NCBI GenBank assembly: GCA_027013095.1
Contig: JALUYI010000020.1
Coordinates: forward strand, 1-64,000
Length of the DNA: 64,000 nucleotides
Direction of reading: 5' to 3'
Source: Paracoccaceae bacterium
Lineage (GTDB): Bacteria; Pseudomonadota; Alphaproteobacteria; Rhodobacterales; Rhodobacteraceae
A program made the translations under genes and the position numbers. Positions 1 to 9,306 of this stretch are shown one piece after another. Each line of letters opens with the position of its first letter. Within the stretch, counting starts at the first letter, position 1. The notes beneath the pieces were generated by a model. It was given only the letters and a program-made list of their open reading frames with translations. It ran no database searches and was not told the origin of the DNA.

Positions 1-30
1 GGTGAACTCCAAAATCGTATCGTTTTTCAT
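1..30 (-). CDS. 5' end of an unidentified minus-strand gene, cut by the window edge
   Basis: An ATG on the minus strand (forward bases 28-30) opens a frame that reads MKNDTILEFT before running off the window. An AAGGA ribosome-binding site lies about 8 bases upstream. It follows the autokinase gene in the same direction after 155 bases, so it is probably the next gene of the exopolysaccharide cluster. Ten residues are too few to name a family, and the call rests only on the start codon, the ribosome-binding site and the context. Confidence 0.4.
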   Translation of the reverse strand, partial: MKNDTILEFT

Positions 31-185
31 GTGGCATATCCTTTTCTCTCTGAGAATCGCGGCGCGTCAACACCGCCATGATATGCCACCCAATCACCCC
101 ATCACCAACTTTCGGGCATTGCTCGATGGGGGGCTTGGGCGACCTTTCTCCCGTAATCCCCAACGAGTCTGCGCCAAAGCTGTGC

Positions 186-2345
186 TCAGTTGTCGTAATA
201 GCCCTTGGCATCATAGCTGCCATATTTTGCGCCCCCGTAGCGTTTCATCCCTTTGGGGTCGATCAAGGACAGGATCAGGCCGGTGACCGGGCGGTTGACT
301 GTTTCAAACATCTTCAGCCCTTGCAGAACCTGCGCTTTTGAGGTTGCGTCCCATTTGACCGAGTAAAGGACCGCATCGACGGATTGCGCGATCACTCGGG
401 CGTCGGGGACGATCAGAACCGGGGGCGTGTCAATCACGACGTAATCGTAATCGGCGCTGGCTGCCTTGAGAAAGGCGCGGAATTTGTCGGAGCTGAACAC
501 ATCCGCAGCATTGGTCGAGGATTTTTCCCCAACCAGAATGTCAAAGCCAAGTTTAGGATCGCGATAGACGGCTTCTGACAGGTCCACGTCGCCAGAGATC
601 ACCGAGAGGATTCCCTTGACGCCTTCCAGCTTGAAATACTGGGTAAAGGTCCGGCGGCGAATATCGCCTTCGATCAGCAGCACTTTCTTACCCAATCCGG
701 CAAGGTTTTGCGAAAACGCCAGAGAGGCCGTCGTTTTCCCTTCGCCCGGCGTGGATGAGGTGATCATGATGATCCTGGGCGGATGATCTACGTCCGAGAG
801 CAAAACGGAGGTGCGCAGATTGCGCACCGATTCGGCGGCGGCCGAGGTCGGTTTTTCGGTCAGGTAGCGCAGCGTATCCAGTCGTTTTCCGACCGGCATT
901 TTCGGGATCTGCCCGATAACCGTATAGCCGGTCGCCAGTTCCAGATCCTCGGCGGTGCGAAAGCCGTATTGCAGCATCTCGCGCCCCAGAACCACACCGG
1001 CGCCAGCGAAAAGACCGAGCAGCGTCGAAAGGACAAGGATCAAGGACTTGCGCGGGGCTGAGGCATAAATGGGAACGACGGCGCGCGACAGCACGCGGCT
1101 GTCGGCCTTTTGAATGCCCTGCTGCACCGAGGTTTCCTTCAGACGTTTCAGGAAATAAGCATAGATGGCCTGACTGGCGGCGGCCTCGCGTTGCAACTGC
1201 TGCAGGGTGACGAGGTCCGAGGATTGGCGTTTGATCCGCCCCTTTAGCCGGGCCAGCGAGGCCTTCAGCGTTTCGTTCTGGAATGACGCACGCTGGAAAT
1301 CCTGTTCGGCGCGGTTGAGAAAGGTGGTGAACGCGGCGTCAAAGGTCGCGCGCTTGACGTTGCCTGCTTTCAGCATGGTCCGGATGCGAGCCAGATTGCG
1401 ATCCCCCGCCAGTTCGACCATCTTGTCGGGATTTCCCTCTGATGCGGCGGCTTTTAGGGCGTTCAGATGTGCCGCCTGTTGCCTGAGGTCGGCGCTGGCG
1501 TTCTTGATCCGGTCACGGGTTTCTTTCAATTGCCGTTGCAAGGCAACCAGACCCTTGGGGCTGATCAACTCGGCTTGCGAATTGAAATCCTTTACCTTCT
1601 TAACCGCATTTTCCAGCTTCTGCTTTAGATCCGCCACCCGCTCGGTCAGCCATTTCGTTGCCTGCTGGGTTGCCTTGAATTTCACGTCAAGCTGATCGAG
1701 GATATAGAGCTTGGCCAATGTGTTGGCCATTTTGGCCGATTTCTCCGGCGAGGTCGTTGTTGCCGTGATATTGAAGACATAGCTCTGGCGTTTGTTTGAA
1801 ACCGACATTGCCTTCAGCACATTGTCAATTGTTGCGTCCAGAATGGCCCGGTCCGTCGGGATGGGCTTTTTGGTGTTCATCCCCAGGAGCCGCTTGATGA
1901 ACGGTTTTACCGCATAGGGACTTTGGGGCCGCAGTCGGTCGTTGAATTCGGGGTCGTTCGTAAGGTCCAGCGCCTTGACCAGTTTTTCCATCAACCCGCG
2001 TGAGCGGATCACCTCAACCTCGGTGTTGACAGTCGCCTGATCGCCCGACAGTCCCGAAATCACGCTGGACATGCCGGTCACATTCTGTTTTTTCGGGTCC
2101 AGCGCAACGCTTGCCGTTGTCGTATAAACCGGGATGGCAAAGCGGTAGGCGTAATAGCCACCGATAAAGACGGCAACAATCATGGCCAGCAGGATCAGCC
2201 ATTTCCCGCGCCACAGTGTCCCCATCAGGGCCAGCAGGTCGATTTCATCATCTTGCTGATCCACCACCTGCGGGTGCGCCGTCGCGTGCAGGTGCGGCGC
2301 ATCAGACGCGGGTTCATTCAGGGAAATAACCTTGTTTTGAGCCAT
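186..2345 (-). CDS. Polysaccharide co-polymerase / BY-type tyrosine autokinase (Wzz-Wzc/ExoP family)
   Basis: Inner-membrane protein of 719 residues that controls chain length and export of exopolysaccharide and phosphorylates itself on tyrosine. Residues about 50-70 form the first membrane span of the Wzz domain. A long helical, probably coiled-coil periplasmic region follows, with a second span near residue 450. The cytoplasmic kinase has a Walker A motif STPGEGKTT (Lys537), a Walker A' motif LLIEGDIRR and a Walker B motif YVVIDTPP. The C-terminus KRYGGAKYGSYDAKGYYDN is a tyrosine cluster of five residues, the usual autophosphorylation site. Kinase and membrane parts are fused, as is usual in proteobacteria. 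It lies downstream of the NusG-like gene, and both probably belong to an EPS locus extending left of the window. Confidence 0.92.
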   Translation of the reverse strand: MAQNKVISLNEPASDAPHLHATAHPQVVDQQDDEIDLLALMGTLWRGKWLILLAMIVAVFIGGYYAYRFAIPVYTTTASVALDPKKQNVTGMSSVISGLSGDQATVNTEVEVIRSRGLMEKLVKALDLTNDPEFNDRLRPQSPYAVKPFIKRLLGMNTKKPIPTDRAILDATIDNVLKAMSVSNKRQSYVFNITATTTSPEKSAKMANTLAKLYILDQLDVKFKATQQATKWLTERVADLKQKLENAVKKVKDFNSQAELISPKGLVALQRQLKETRDRIKNASADLRQQAAHLNALKAAASEGNPDKMVELAGDRNLARIRTMLKAGNVKRATFDAAFTTFLNRAEQDFQRASFQNETLKASLARLKGRIKRQSSDLVTLQQLQREAAASQAIYAYFLKRLKETSVQQGIQKADSRVLSRAVVPIYASAPRKSLILVLSTLLGLFAGAGVVLGREMLQYGFRTAEDLELATGYTVIGQIPKMPVGKRLDTLRYLTEKPTSAAAESVRNLRTSVLLSDVDHPPRIIMITSSTPGEGKTTASLAFSQNLAGLGKKVLLIEGDIRRRTFTQYFKLEGVKGILSVISGDVDLSEAVYRDPKLGFDILVGEKSSTNAADVFSSDKFRAFLKAASADYDYVVIDTPPVLIVPDARVIAQSVDAVLYSVKWDATSKAQVLQGLKMFETVNRPVTGLILSLIDPKGMKRYGGAKYGSYDAKGYYDN

Positions 2346-2486
2346 CTAACGCCCTTTGCGGATAAATTTTTTCGAGTCCATGACACCCGATATAATAGAA
2401 CTTTGCACCTTTGACACGCGAAATTTTACGGGCGCGGACGGTTGACCCCGGATCTGGCCACCGGGATCGCCCGGGCATTTTTCCAC

Positions 2487-3023
2487 TTACACCTTTTGCA
2501 CCACGTCACGTGCCAGCATGACCCGGGTCGGGCGGCCGAGCAGATCAAGCAGCACCCAGATGCGCTGATCCGGGGTGACGCGCTCGACCGTCGTGACAAA
2601 CTCTGCAAACGGGCCGCTGAGAATTCGGACCGAATCGCCCTTTTCCAACGTCTCCGGGGGCAGCAGGCGGCCGTCCGCATCGCAGCGCATCCTGAGGCCG
2701 GTGATCAGCCCCTCGGGCACCGGGCGGGGGGCCTCGGTTCCAAAGTTGACCAGACGCGAAACCCCGTAGGTCGAGTTGATCGCCCGCCAGGGCGCGCGCG
2801 CCTGATCAAAGCCGACAAACAGATATCCCGGAAACAGGGGTCGCCAGCTTTTGTGAAACTGGCCGCGACGCTTGGTCATAGAAGGGTGCATCGGGCAGAA
2901 CAGATCAAACCCCTGCCGAGCCAGATTCCTAAGGGCGATGCCAAGGCCGTTGGGGCGGAGCTGTACCAGATACCACGGAATTTGTAGCCCGGCGTCGGAA
3001 AAATCGCAGGTCAGGTCTTTCAA
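2487..3023 (-). CDS. NusG-family transcription elongation/antitermination paralogue (RfaH/LoaP-like)
   Basis: A 178-residue protein with the NusG layout: an N-terminal NGN domain (about residues 15-110, including WYLVQLRPN and the LFPGYLFVGF core) and a C-terminal KOW domain (about 125-178). Such paralogues bind RNA polymerase and help it through long polysaccharide operons. The housekeeping nusG normally sits beside secE and rplK, which are absent here, while an EPS co-polymerase follows directly, so a specialised operon-specific role is inferred. No ops/JUMPstart-like sequence was recognised in the 141 bases between it and the autokinase gene. The start gives the sequence MKDLTCDFSD; a shorter start would cut into the first NGN strand. 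Confidence 0.82.
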   Translation of the reverse strand: MKDLTCDFSDAGLQIPWYLVQLRPNGLGIALRNLARQGFDLFCPMHPSMTKRRGQFHKSWRPLFPGYLFVGFDQARAPWRAINSTYGVSRLVNFGTEAPRPVPEGLITGLRMRCDADGRLLPPETLEKGDSVRILSGPFAEFVTTVERVTPDQRIWVLLDLLGRPTRVMLARDVVQKV

Positions 3024-3046
3024 ATTGATTCTCTTTTATTCCAAAT

Positions 3047-3062
3047 CGTTCAACCTTGAACG
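3047..3062. promoter_or_regulatory. Palindrome in the divergent NusG-paralogue/phosphatase spacer
   Basis: CGTTCAACCTTGAACG has two perfect 7-base arms around a CC centre. It lies 24 bases upstream of the NusG-like gene and about 145 bases upstream of the phosphatase start. A TATAAA hexamer at 3081-3086 could be a -10 box for the plus-strand gene. The position suits an operator, but arms this short also occur by chance in a window of this size. Confidence 0.3.
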
Positions 3063-3207
3063 TAGCACGTCCCGGTCGGATATAAAGAACTTTGTTGCGT
3101 TGCCCGGAAATTGTCAACATGCTAGCAAAGGCGCGCCCGGCCAGCCGGTCCCGGACCTCTGGGCGGCCGCTGTTAAGACCAAGACAACGCTGAAAATCGA
3201 TACCGAC

Positions 3208-3981
3208 ATGAAAAAATTCCTGCGCCTGTTTTCACGACGATCCCTAAACGAGGGCGAATCCGCAGCGCGTGGCGGAGTGGCGATTCGCCCGGACCGTCTG
3301 CTTTATGCTGTGGGCGATATCCACGGGCGGATCGACCTGCTTGAGCGCCTGCTGCCACGGATTGAGGCTGATGCTGATGGACGCGCGCATGATCTGGTGT
3401 TTGTCGGCGATTATGTCGATCGGGGAGATGACAGCGCCGCCGTTCTCAGCCGGTTGCAACAACTGGAGGATGCGGCGCATGTGACCTGCCTCAGCGGCAA
3501 CCATGAACAGATGCTGCTGGGTTTCCTCGATGATCCGGCCAAGAATGGCCGTCGCTGGTTGCGCAATGGCGGGCTGCAGACGCTGGCCAGTTTTGGTGTT
3601 GGCGGCGTGCATGAGACCGCTGCCCCCGAACAGATGGAAAAGGCCAGCCGCGCGCTGAAGGACGCGCTGGGGCCATTGCAGGCGTGGCTGCGCGCCCGCC
3701 CGCTCAGCTTTGCCAGCGGCAATGTCCTTGTCGTTCATGCCGGCGTCGATCCCGACCGGCCACTGGATGCGCAAGAGGACAAGACGTTGCTCTGGGGGCA
3801 CCCGAAATTTCTGAGCAGCGTGCGCACGGATGGCCATTGGGTCGTGCATGGCCACACCATTCACGATGCCGCCGCCGCTGTGGATGGCCGGATTGCCGTC
3901 GATACCGGCGCCTATGCAACCGGGCGCCTGACCGCCGCAGCGATTGGCGAAACCGAGCTGACATTTCTGGATACGCTCTGA
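3208..3981 (+). CDS. Metallophosphoesterase, Ser/Thr protein phosphatase (PPP) family
   Basis: A 257-residue cytosolic phosphatase with the metal-binding signature of the PPP family in order: GDIHGR near residue 36, GDYVDRGDD near 66, GNHEQ near 95 and the later His motifs VVHAG and HGHT. These bind the two-metal centre (commonly Mn/Fe). It resembles lambda-phosphatase/PrpA-like enzymes and diadenosine tetraphosphatase-like proteins, and the substrate cannot be told from sequence. The start was chosen at MKKFLRLFSRR because an upstream in-frame extension runs through the divergent promoter region. It is divergent from the NusG paralogue and beside EPS genes, so it could dephosphorylate proteins of that cluster, but that is inference. 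Confidence 0.88.
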   Translation: MKKFLRLFSRRSLNEGESAARGGVAIRPDRLLYAVGDIHGRIDLLERLLPRIEADADGRAHDLVFVGDYVDRGDDSAAVLSRLQQLEDAAHVTCLSGNHEQMLLGFLDDPAKNGRRWLRNGGLQTLASFGVGGVHETAAPEQMEKASRALKDALGPLQAWLRARPLSFASGNVLVVHAGVDPDRPLDAQEDKTLLWGHPKFLSSVRTDGHWVVHGHTIHDAAAAVDGRIAVDTGAYATGRLTAAAIGETELTFLDTL

Positions 3982-4007
3982 GCCGCGCCTGAAATGCGCG
4001 TCCCGAC

Positions 4008-4036
4008 TTGACAAGCGCGCCGCAAACGCGTGTATC
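4008..4036 (+). promoter_or_regulatory. Candidate sigma-70 promoter for aspS
   Basis: A consensus -35 box TTGACA (4008-4013) is followed after 17 bases by a weak -10 box TGTATC (4031-4036). Transcription would begin near 4043, leaving a leader of about 30 bases before the aspS ATG at 4075. AAGGGAG at 4061-4067 is the ribosome-binding site. Confidence 0.5.
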
Positions 4037-4074
4037 CGGCGGGACCGATTTTACCGCCCGAAGGGAGCCGCCTC

Positions 4075-5859
4075 ATGCACGCCTACCGCAGCAAGACCTG
4101 CAACCAACTGACCGCCGCCAATGTCGGAGAGACCGTTCGTCTGTCCGGCTGGGTGCATCGGGTGCGCGATCACGGCGGCATCCTGTTTATCGACCTGCGC
4201 GACCACTACGGCATCACGCAGGTTCTGTGCGACCCCGACAGCGCCGCCTTTGCTACGGTGGAAACGCTGCGCAGCGAATGGGTGATCCGCGTTGATGGTG
4301 AGGTCAAGGCGCGCGATCCTGAACTGGTCAACCCCAAACTGCCGACCGGCGAGGTCGAGGTCTTTATCCGCGAGATCGAGATTCTGAACGCCGCCGAAGA
4401 ACTGCCCCTGCCAGTCTTTGGCGAGCTTGACTACCCCGAGGAAACGCGCCTGAAATACCGCTATCTCGACCTGCGGCGCGAGCATCTGCACAACAACATC
4501 ATGCTGCGTTCCAACGTCATCGCCAGTTTGCGCCGGCAGATGACCGAACAGGGCTTTACCGAATTCCAGACCCCGATCCTGACCGCCAGCAGCCCCGAAG
4601 GCGCGCGCGATTTTCTGGTGCCAAGCCGTCTGCATCCGGGCAAGTTCTATGCGCTGCCGCAGGCACCCCAGCAGTTCAAGCAGTTGATCATGGTCGCGGG
4701 GTTTGACCGCTATTTCCAGATCGCGCCGTGTTTTCGCGACGAAGACCCGCGCGCCGACCGCAGCCCTGGCGAGTTTTACCAGCTTGACATGGAAATGAGC
4801 TTTGCCACGCAAGAGGACGTTTTTCAGGTGATCGAGCCGGTGATGCGCGGTGTATTCGAGGAATTTGGCGGCGGGCGCAAGGTGACGGCGGAATTTCCGC
4901 GCATCGCTTACCGCGATTCGATGAAATGGTATGGCTGCGACAAGCCCGACCTGCGCAACCCGATCAAGATGCAGGATGTCAGCGAACATTTCGCCGGCTC
5001 GGGTTTCAAGATCTTTGCATCATTGCTGGAGCAGGAGGGCAATGAAGTGCGCGCCATTCCCGCCGTTGGCGGTGGCTCGCGCAAGTTCTGCGACCGGATG
5101 AACAGCTTTGCACAAAAAGAGGGGCTGCCGGGGATGGGGTATATCTTCTGGCGTGATCAGGGTCAGGGCATCGAGGCCGCTGGCCCCCTGGCCAAAAACA
5201 TCGGCCCCGAACGCACCGAGGCGATCCGCCAGCAACTTGGCCTTGGGGTCGGAGACGCGGCATTTTTTCTGGGTGGCAAGCCCTCGGCCTTTCAGGCGGT
5301 TGCGGCCAAGGCGCGCGATGAAATCTGGGCACAGACCCAGCCCAATGATGACTGGAAGAACGAGTTCAAATTCTGCTGGATCGTCGATTTTCCGATGTAT
5401 GAAAAAGACGAGGAAACCGGCGAACTCGATTTCAGCCACAACCCGTTTTCCATGCCTCAAGGCGGGCTTGAGGCGCTGGAAACGCTGGATCCCCTCGACG
5501 TGCTTGGCTATCAGTATGACATTGTCTGCAACGGCATCGAGCTCAGCTCGGGTGCGGTCAGGAACCACCGCCCGGAAATCATGTATAAGGCGTTCGAGAT
5601 CGTCGGCCATGACCGTGATTTCGTTGACGCCAATTTCGGCGGCATGCTGAACGCCTTCAAATACGGCGCGCCGCCCCACGCGGGGATCGCGCCGGGGGTT
5701 GATCGCATGGTGATGCTGCTGGCGGATGCGGAAAACATCCGCGAGGTGATCATGTTCCCGATGAACCAGCGCGCCGAAGACCTGATGATGCAGGCACCCA
5801 GCGCGCCCACCAACGAGCAGTTGCGCGATCTGGGACTGAGGCTGATACCCCAGAGCTGA
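4075..5859 (+). CDS. aspS: Aspartyl-tRNA synthetase
   Basis: A class II aminoacyl-tRNA synthetase of 594 residues, the usual bacterial length. It charges tRNA-Asp, and perhaps tRNA-Asn if the enzyme is of the non-discriminating kind. The N-terminal OB-fold anticodon-binding domain has [15 protein letters not shown]. The catalytic core has motif 2 [17 protein letters not shown] and motif 3 with [10 protein letters not shown] near the end. The long middle segment is the GAD insert of bacterial AspRS. The start is MHAYRSKTC at 4075 because AAGGGAG lies 7 bases upstream. It appears to be a single-gene unit with its own promoter. Confidence 0.98.
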   Translation: MHAYRSKTCNQLTAANVGETVRLSGWVHRVRDHGGILFIDLRDHYGITQVLCDPDSAAFATVETLRSEWVIRVDGEVKARDPELVNPKLPTGEVEVFIREIEILNAAEELPLPVFGELDYPEETRLKYRYLDLRREHLHNNIMLRSNVIASLRRQMTEQGFTEFQTPILTASSPEGARDFLVPSRLHPGKFYALPQAPQQFKQLIMVAGFDRYFQIAPCFRDEDPRADRSPGEFYQLDMEMSFATQEDVFQVIEPVMRGVFEEFGGGRKVTAEFPRIAYRDSMKWYGCDKPDLRNPIKMQDVSEHFAGSGFKIFASLLEQEGNEVRAIPAVGGGSRKFCDRMNSFAQKEGLPGMGYIFWRDQGQGIEAAGPLAKNIGPERTEAIRQQLGLGVGDAAFFLGGKPSAFQAVAAKARDEIWAQTQPNDDWKNEFKFCWIVDFPMYEKDEETGELDFSHNPFSMPQGGLEALETLDPLDVLGYQYDIVCNGIELSSGAVRNHRPEIMYKAFEIVGHDRDFVDANFGGMLNAFKYGAPPHAGIAPGVDRMVMLLADAENIREVIMFPMNQRAEDLMMQAPSAPTNEQLRDLGLRLIPQS

Positions 5860-6004
5860 GGGGGTTCATCGGAGTTTCTTCGGCCAAAGCAAGCCAACCG
5901 TTCGGCCCCCTCCCGGTATTTTTCCGGGGGTGTCAAAATTTTGCCCAGAATGGCGGCTAGACTGGCGGCGAAATGCAATCAGCCGTCCGGTTCGGAGGAG
6001 GTCC

Positions 6005-7369
6005 ATGAACGCCGCTTTTTCGACTCTTGCCGAGATACGCTTTGGCTATGGGTTGTCGCCAATGGTCGCGGCCCCGCGCTCGGTTGACGCCATGTTGGCG
6101 CGTCTGGCCGGCCCTGACGTGATCGCCACCCGCTTTCCCATCGAGGGGTTTCGCACCCGCGCCGCCCAAGAGCGCGCGCTCGGTATTCTGCGCAAGGCAC
6201 GGCGAACCGGCGGGGCAAGCGCCCAAACCGCCTTTCGCAAGGCCAACCGGCGTGCGACCCGTGATCTGATCCGGGATTTTGGTACCTCGCTGATTCGCCC
6301 GATGCTCAGCCCCGATGGCTTTCGTGAACGTCTGCTGCGCTTTTGGGCCGATCATTTCACCGTCGCCGCCAGCGGCAAGGGGCTGCGCTATGTGACCACC
6401 GGCTATATCGAGGACGCCATCCGCCCCTATATGACCGGCAATTTTGCCACCCTTCTGAAATCGGCCTCGCTGCATCCGGCGATGCTGATCTATCTGGATC
6501 AGGTGCAGTCCATCGGGCCCAACTCACGCATTGGCAAGCGCCTGCACCGCGGCCTGAATGAGAACCTCGCCCGCGAGATGCTGGAACTGCATACGATGGG
6601 GGTGAACGGCGCCTATACGCAAAAGGATGTGCGCCAGTTGGCCAAGCTGCTGACCGGGCTCTATTACAATTTTCGCACGGGCTTCAAATACCGGGCGGCG
6701 GCGGCCGAGCCCGGGGTCAAGACGGTTCTGGGCCACGAATACGGCGGCTTGCGTGGGCAGCTGTCGGATATCCACGCCTTTCTGGACGATCTGGCGATGC
6801 ACCCCGATACGGCGCAGAATATCGCCCACAAGCTGGCGGTCCATTTTATCGCCGACAAGCCCGACCCGGGCATGGTGCAGGCGATCAGCCGCGCCTATCT
6901 TGAGAGCGGCGGCGCGTTGATGGAGTGTTATCGCGCCATGCTGGAACATCCCGCCGCATGGCAGGGATTTGGATCAAAGGCCAAACAGCCGTTTGATTAC
7001 ATGGTTTCAACTTTGCGGGCGCTTGGCGTTGAGGAGGCTGCGGTTGCCAAGATGCCGACGCGGCGGCTGCGGCAGGTTTTTGCCACGCCGATGCAGATCA
7101 TGGGGCAGCCGTGGCTGCGCCCCGGCGGGCCGAATGGCTGGCCCGAGCAGCTGGACGCCTGGATCACCCCGCAGGCGGTGGCGGCGCGGATCGAATGGGC
7201 ACTGATGATCTCGGCGATGTATGGCAAGGGCAACGATCCCCGCGATCTGGCTCGCGTCGCACTGGCCGAGCTGGCCGACCCGCGCCTTGTCGCTGTGCTT
7301 GGCGCCGCCGAAAGCCGGGCCGAGGGGGTTGCCCTTTTCCTGTCCGCCCCTGAATTCAACCGCCGATAG
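6005..7369 (+). CDS. DUF1800 family protein
   Basis: A 454-residue protein of the DUF1800 family, whose biochemical role is unknown. Typical segments are RERLLRFWADHFTV and the NENLAREMLELHTMGV block, followed by a GVNGAYTQKDV stretch. No clear signal peptide or membrane span is visible in the N-terminus (MNAAFSTLAEIRFGYGLSP), so it may stay in the cytoplasm or leave with its partner. The start at 6005 has GGAGGAG directly upstream, which decides it over a longer in-frame option. The DUF1501 gene follows after 11 bases; the two families are a recurrent pair in many bacteria, so they probably act together. Confidence 0.88.
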   Translation: MNAAFSTLAEIRFGYGLSPMVAAPRSVDAMLARLAGPDVIATRFPIEGFRTRAAQERALGILRKARRTGGASAQTAFRKANRRATRDLIRDFGTSLIRPMLSPDGFRERLLRFWADHFTVAASGKGLRYVTTGYIEDAIRPYMTGNFATLLKSASLHPAMLIYLDQVQSIGPNSRIGKRLHRGLNENLAREMLELHTMGVNGAYTQKDVRQLAKLLTGLYYNFRTGFKYRAAAAEPGVKTVLGHEYGGLRGQLSDIHAFLDDLAMHPDTAQNIAHKLAVHFIADKPDPGMVQAISRAYLESGGALMECYRAMLEHPAAWQGFGSKAKQPFDYMVSTLRALGVEEAAVAKMPTRRLRQVFATPMQIMGQPWLRPGGPNGWPEQLDAWITPQAVAARIEWALMISAMYGKGNDPRDLARVALAELADPRLVAVLGAAESRAEGVALFLSAPEFNRR

Positions 7370-7380
7370 GGAGAGTTAGC

Positions 7381-8610
7381 ATGACATCCTCGACATCTGC
7401 CACGCGCCGTGACTTTCTGATCCGCTCGGGCGCTCTTGGCGGCGCACTTGCGCTTGGCCCGCTATCGGCGCCGATGACATTGGCCGCCGCGCCGTGGGAT
7501 GCGCGCCTCGTAGTCATCATTCTGCGCGGCGCAATGGACGGGCTGGAGGTGGTACGCCCCGAGGGCGATCCACTGTTTGCCCAGTACCGCCCGACCCTTG
7601 GCGACCGCACTGGCAGCCACGATCTTGACGGCTATTTTGCCTTGAACCGCCACCTTGAGGGGCTGATGCCGCTTTGGCAGAAGGGCGAGCTGGCGTTTGC
7701 CCATGCAGTGGCCACGCCTTACCGCGACAAGCGCAGCCATTTTGACGGTCAGGATATGCTGGAGGCTGGCACCGGCACCGATGTTGGGCTGCGCGCGATC
7801 CGCGACGGCTGGCTGAACCGGATGCTGGGGCATGTGCCGGGGGTGTCGGTGAAAACGGCCTTTGCGGTTGGGCACGAGGATATGAAGATCCTGAACGGAG
7901 CCGTGCCGGTCTCAAGCTGGGCGCCCGATGCCCGTCTGGATCTGACGCCGCAGGGCCGACGCCTGCTGCAGGCGCTCTATCGGGGCGACCCGGTGTTTCA
8001 GGCCGCCGGCCAGACTGCCATCGAGCTGGCAGCACTGTCAGATCAGGGCGCGCCAAGCGGGCAGGAAGGCTCGGCCATGGCGATGAGCGCGATGATGAGG
8101 AATCCGGCGCGGGCCGAGCGGGCGGCGGCGCTGGCAAAATTTGCCGCCGAGCGCCTGAACGAAGAGACCCGCATTGCTGCCTTTTCCATCGGCGGCTGGG
8201 ACACGCATCGCACGCAGGCGAACGCAATCCGGCGCGCCCTTGGGGAATTGTCGGCGGCCATACTGGGGCTGCAGAAAACGCTGGGCTCCAACTGGAAAAA
8301 AACGGTGGTGATGGCGATGACCGAGTTTGGCCGCACAGCGCGCGAGAACGGCTCACGCGGGACCGATCACGGCACCGGAGGGGTGATGCTGATGGCCGGA
8401 GGCGCGATCCGGGGCGGGCGGGTGTTCGGCCGCTGGCCGGGGTTGCGCCCCGAGCAGCTCTATCAGGACCGCGACCTTATGCCGACGCGAGATGTCCGCG
8501 CCTATCCGGCCCATGCCATGCGGGCGATGTTCGGTCTTTCCTCCAGCTTGCTGGAGGGCACGATCTTTCCCGGTCTGGATATGGGGATGGACCCACATAT
8601 TCTGGCATAG
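7381..8610 (+). CDS. DUF1501 family protein, Tat-exported
   Basis: A 409-residue protein of DUF1501, a family with a sulfatase/alkaline-phosphatase-like fold. The N-terminus carries a twin-arginine signal (TRRDFLIRSGALGG) with a hydrophobic stretch ending in an Ala-rich cleavage region, so it should be exported folded to the periplasm. The body keeps family segments such as AFSIGGWDTH, MAMTEFGRTARENGS and GTDHGTGGVMLMAGG, which hold the likely metal and catalytic residues (Asp, His, Glu). It lies 11 bases after the DUF1800 gene and is surely co-transcribed. The substrate is unknown. Confidence 0.9.
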   Translation: MTSSTSATRRDFLIRSGALGGALALGPLSAPMTLAAAPWDARLVVIILRGAMDGLEVVRPEGDPLFAQYRPTLGDRTGSHDLDGYFALNRHLEGLMPLWQKGELAFAHAVATPYRDKRSHFDGQDMLEAGTGTDVGLRAIRDGWLNRMLGHVPGVSVKTAFAVGHEDMKILNGAVPVSSWAPDARLDLTPQGRRLLQALYRGDPVFQAAGQTAIELAALSDQGAPSGQEGSAMAMSAMMRNPARAERAAALAKFAAERLNEETRIAAFSIGGWDTHRTQANAIRRALGELSAAILGLQKTLGSNWKKTVVMAMTEFGRTARENGSRGTDHGTGGVMLMAGGAIRGGRVFGRWPGLRPEQLYQDRDLMPTRDVRAYPAHAMRAMFGLSSSLLEGTIFPGLDMGMDPHILA

Positions 8611-8706
8611 TTCGCCTTGGGCGGCGCGTTTCCCGCGAGCAGGGCCATTGACAGCCGAAGGTGCAATGCCGACATAGGGCCCAAGTTTCAATCGGAGAGC
8701 CCAAGA

Positions 8707-9306
8707 ATGTCTGACACCCCCGCGCCAACGCCCGTTGCCCATACGGGCGCGATGAAATTTCTGCTTGGCCGCCGCTCGTGCCCGGCGAAAACCCTCGGCG
8801 CGCCAGTGCCGGATCGCGCCGCCCTGATCCCGATCCTGACCGCGGCCCTGCGCTGCCCCGATCATGGCAAGCTGGAGCCCTGGCGACTGGTCGTGCTGGA
8901 AAAACCTGCCCTCAAGCGCATCGCACAACTGGCCGAGCCATATCTTGAACAACTGCCTCTGGCGCCGGAAAAGGCCGAAAAAGCCCGACGCCAGTTTGGC
9001 GATGCCGATCTGGTGGTGGCGGTGATCTCCAGCCCGGTTCAGTCCGACAAGGTGCCGCTGTTTGAGCAGCTTCTGTCCGCCGGTGCGGTGGCGCTGGGGC
9101 TGTTGAATGCGTCCCTGGCCAGCGGTTGGGGGGCGAACTGGCTGACCGGCCCGCTGGCCTCCAACGACGCGTTCCTGCACGAGGCTCTGGGGCTGGTGGC
9201 ACCGGAGCGGCTGGCGGCATTCATCCATATCGGCACCCCGGTTCGAACCCCACCCGAGCGACCGCGCCCGGACCTGGAAAAGACCGTATCATGGCTGCCC
9301 AGATGA
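8707..9306 (+). CDS. Nitroreductase family protein (YdjA-like)
   Basis: An FMN-dependent oxidoreductase of 199 residues, of the short YdjA-like subgroup of the nitroreductase superfamily. The N-terminal FLLGRRSCPAKTLG carries the RRS motif that contacts FMN, and CPDHGKLEPWRLVVLE matches the family block PDH..QPW. The start is MSDTPAPTP at 8707. A TTGACA box at 8648-8653 in the 96-base gap could be the -35 of a separate promoter, although no good -10 follows. The next gene overlaps its stop codon. The natural substrate is unknown; family members reduce nitro compounds or quinones with NAD(P)H. Confidence 0.85.
   Translation: MSDTPAPTPVAHTGAMKFLLGRRSCPAKTLGAPVPDRAALIPILTAALRCPDHGKLEPWRLVVLEKPALKRIAQLAEPYLEQLPLAPEKAEKARRQFGDADLVVAVISSPVQSDKVPLFEQLLSAGAVALGLLNASLASGWGANWLTGPLASNDAFLHEALGLVAPERLAAFIHIGTPVRTPPERPRPDLEKTVSWLPR

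Noticed and set aside
2418..2425. TTGACA-like box on the plus strand upstream of the NusG-paralogue stop
   Set aside because: No -10 box at a usable distance and no plus-strand gene downstream.
2346..2486. ops/JUMPstart element for the NusG paralogue
   Set aside because: No GGCGGTAGC-like sequence is present on either strand between the NusG-like gene and the autokinase gene.
2872..3207. Upstream in-frame extension of the phosphatase
   Set aside because: It runs antisense through the NusG-paralogue start and the divergent spacer and does not resemble the phosphatase family; the start at 3208 is used.
5910..5930. Terminator after aspS
   Set aside because: CCCGG/CCGGG forms a short stem with a 7-base loop, but it is followed by TGTCAAAATT and not a U-run, so it is too weak to call.
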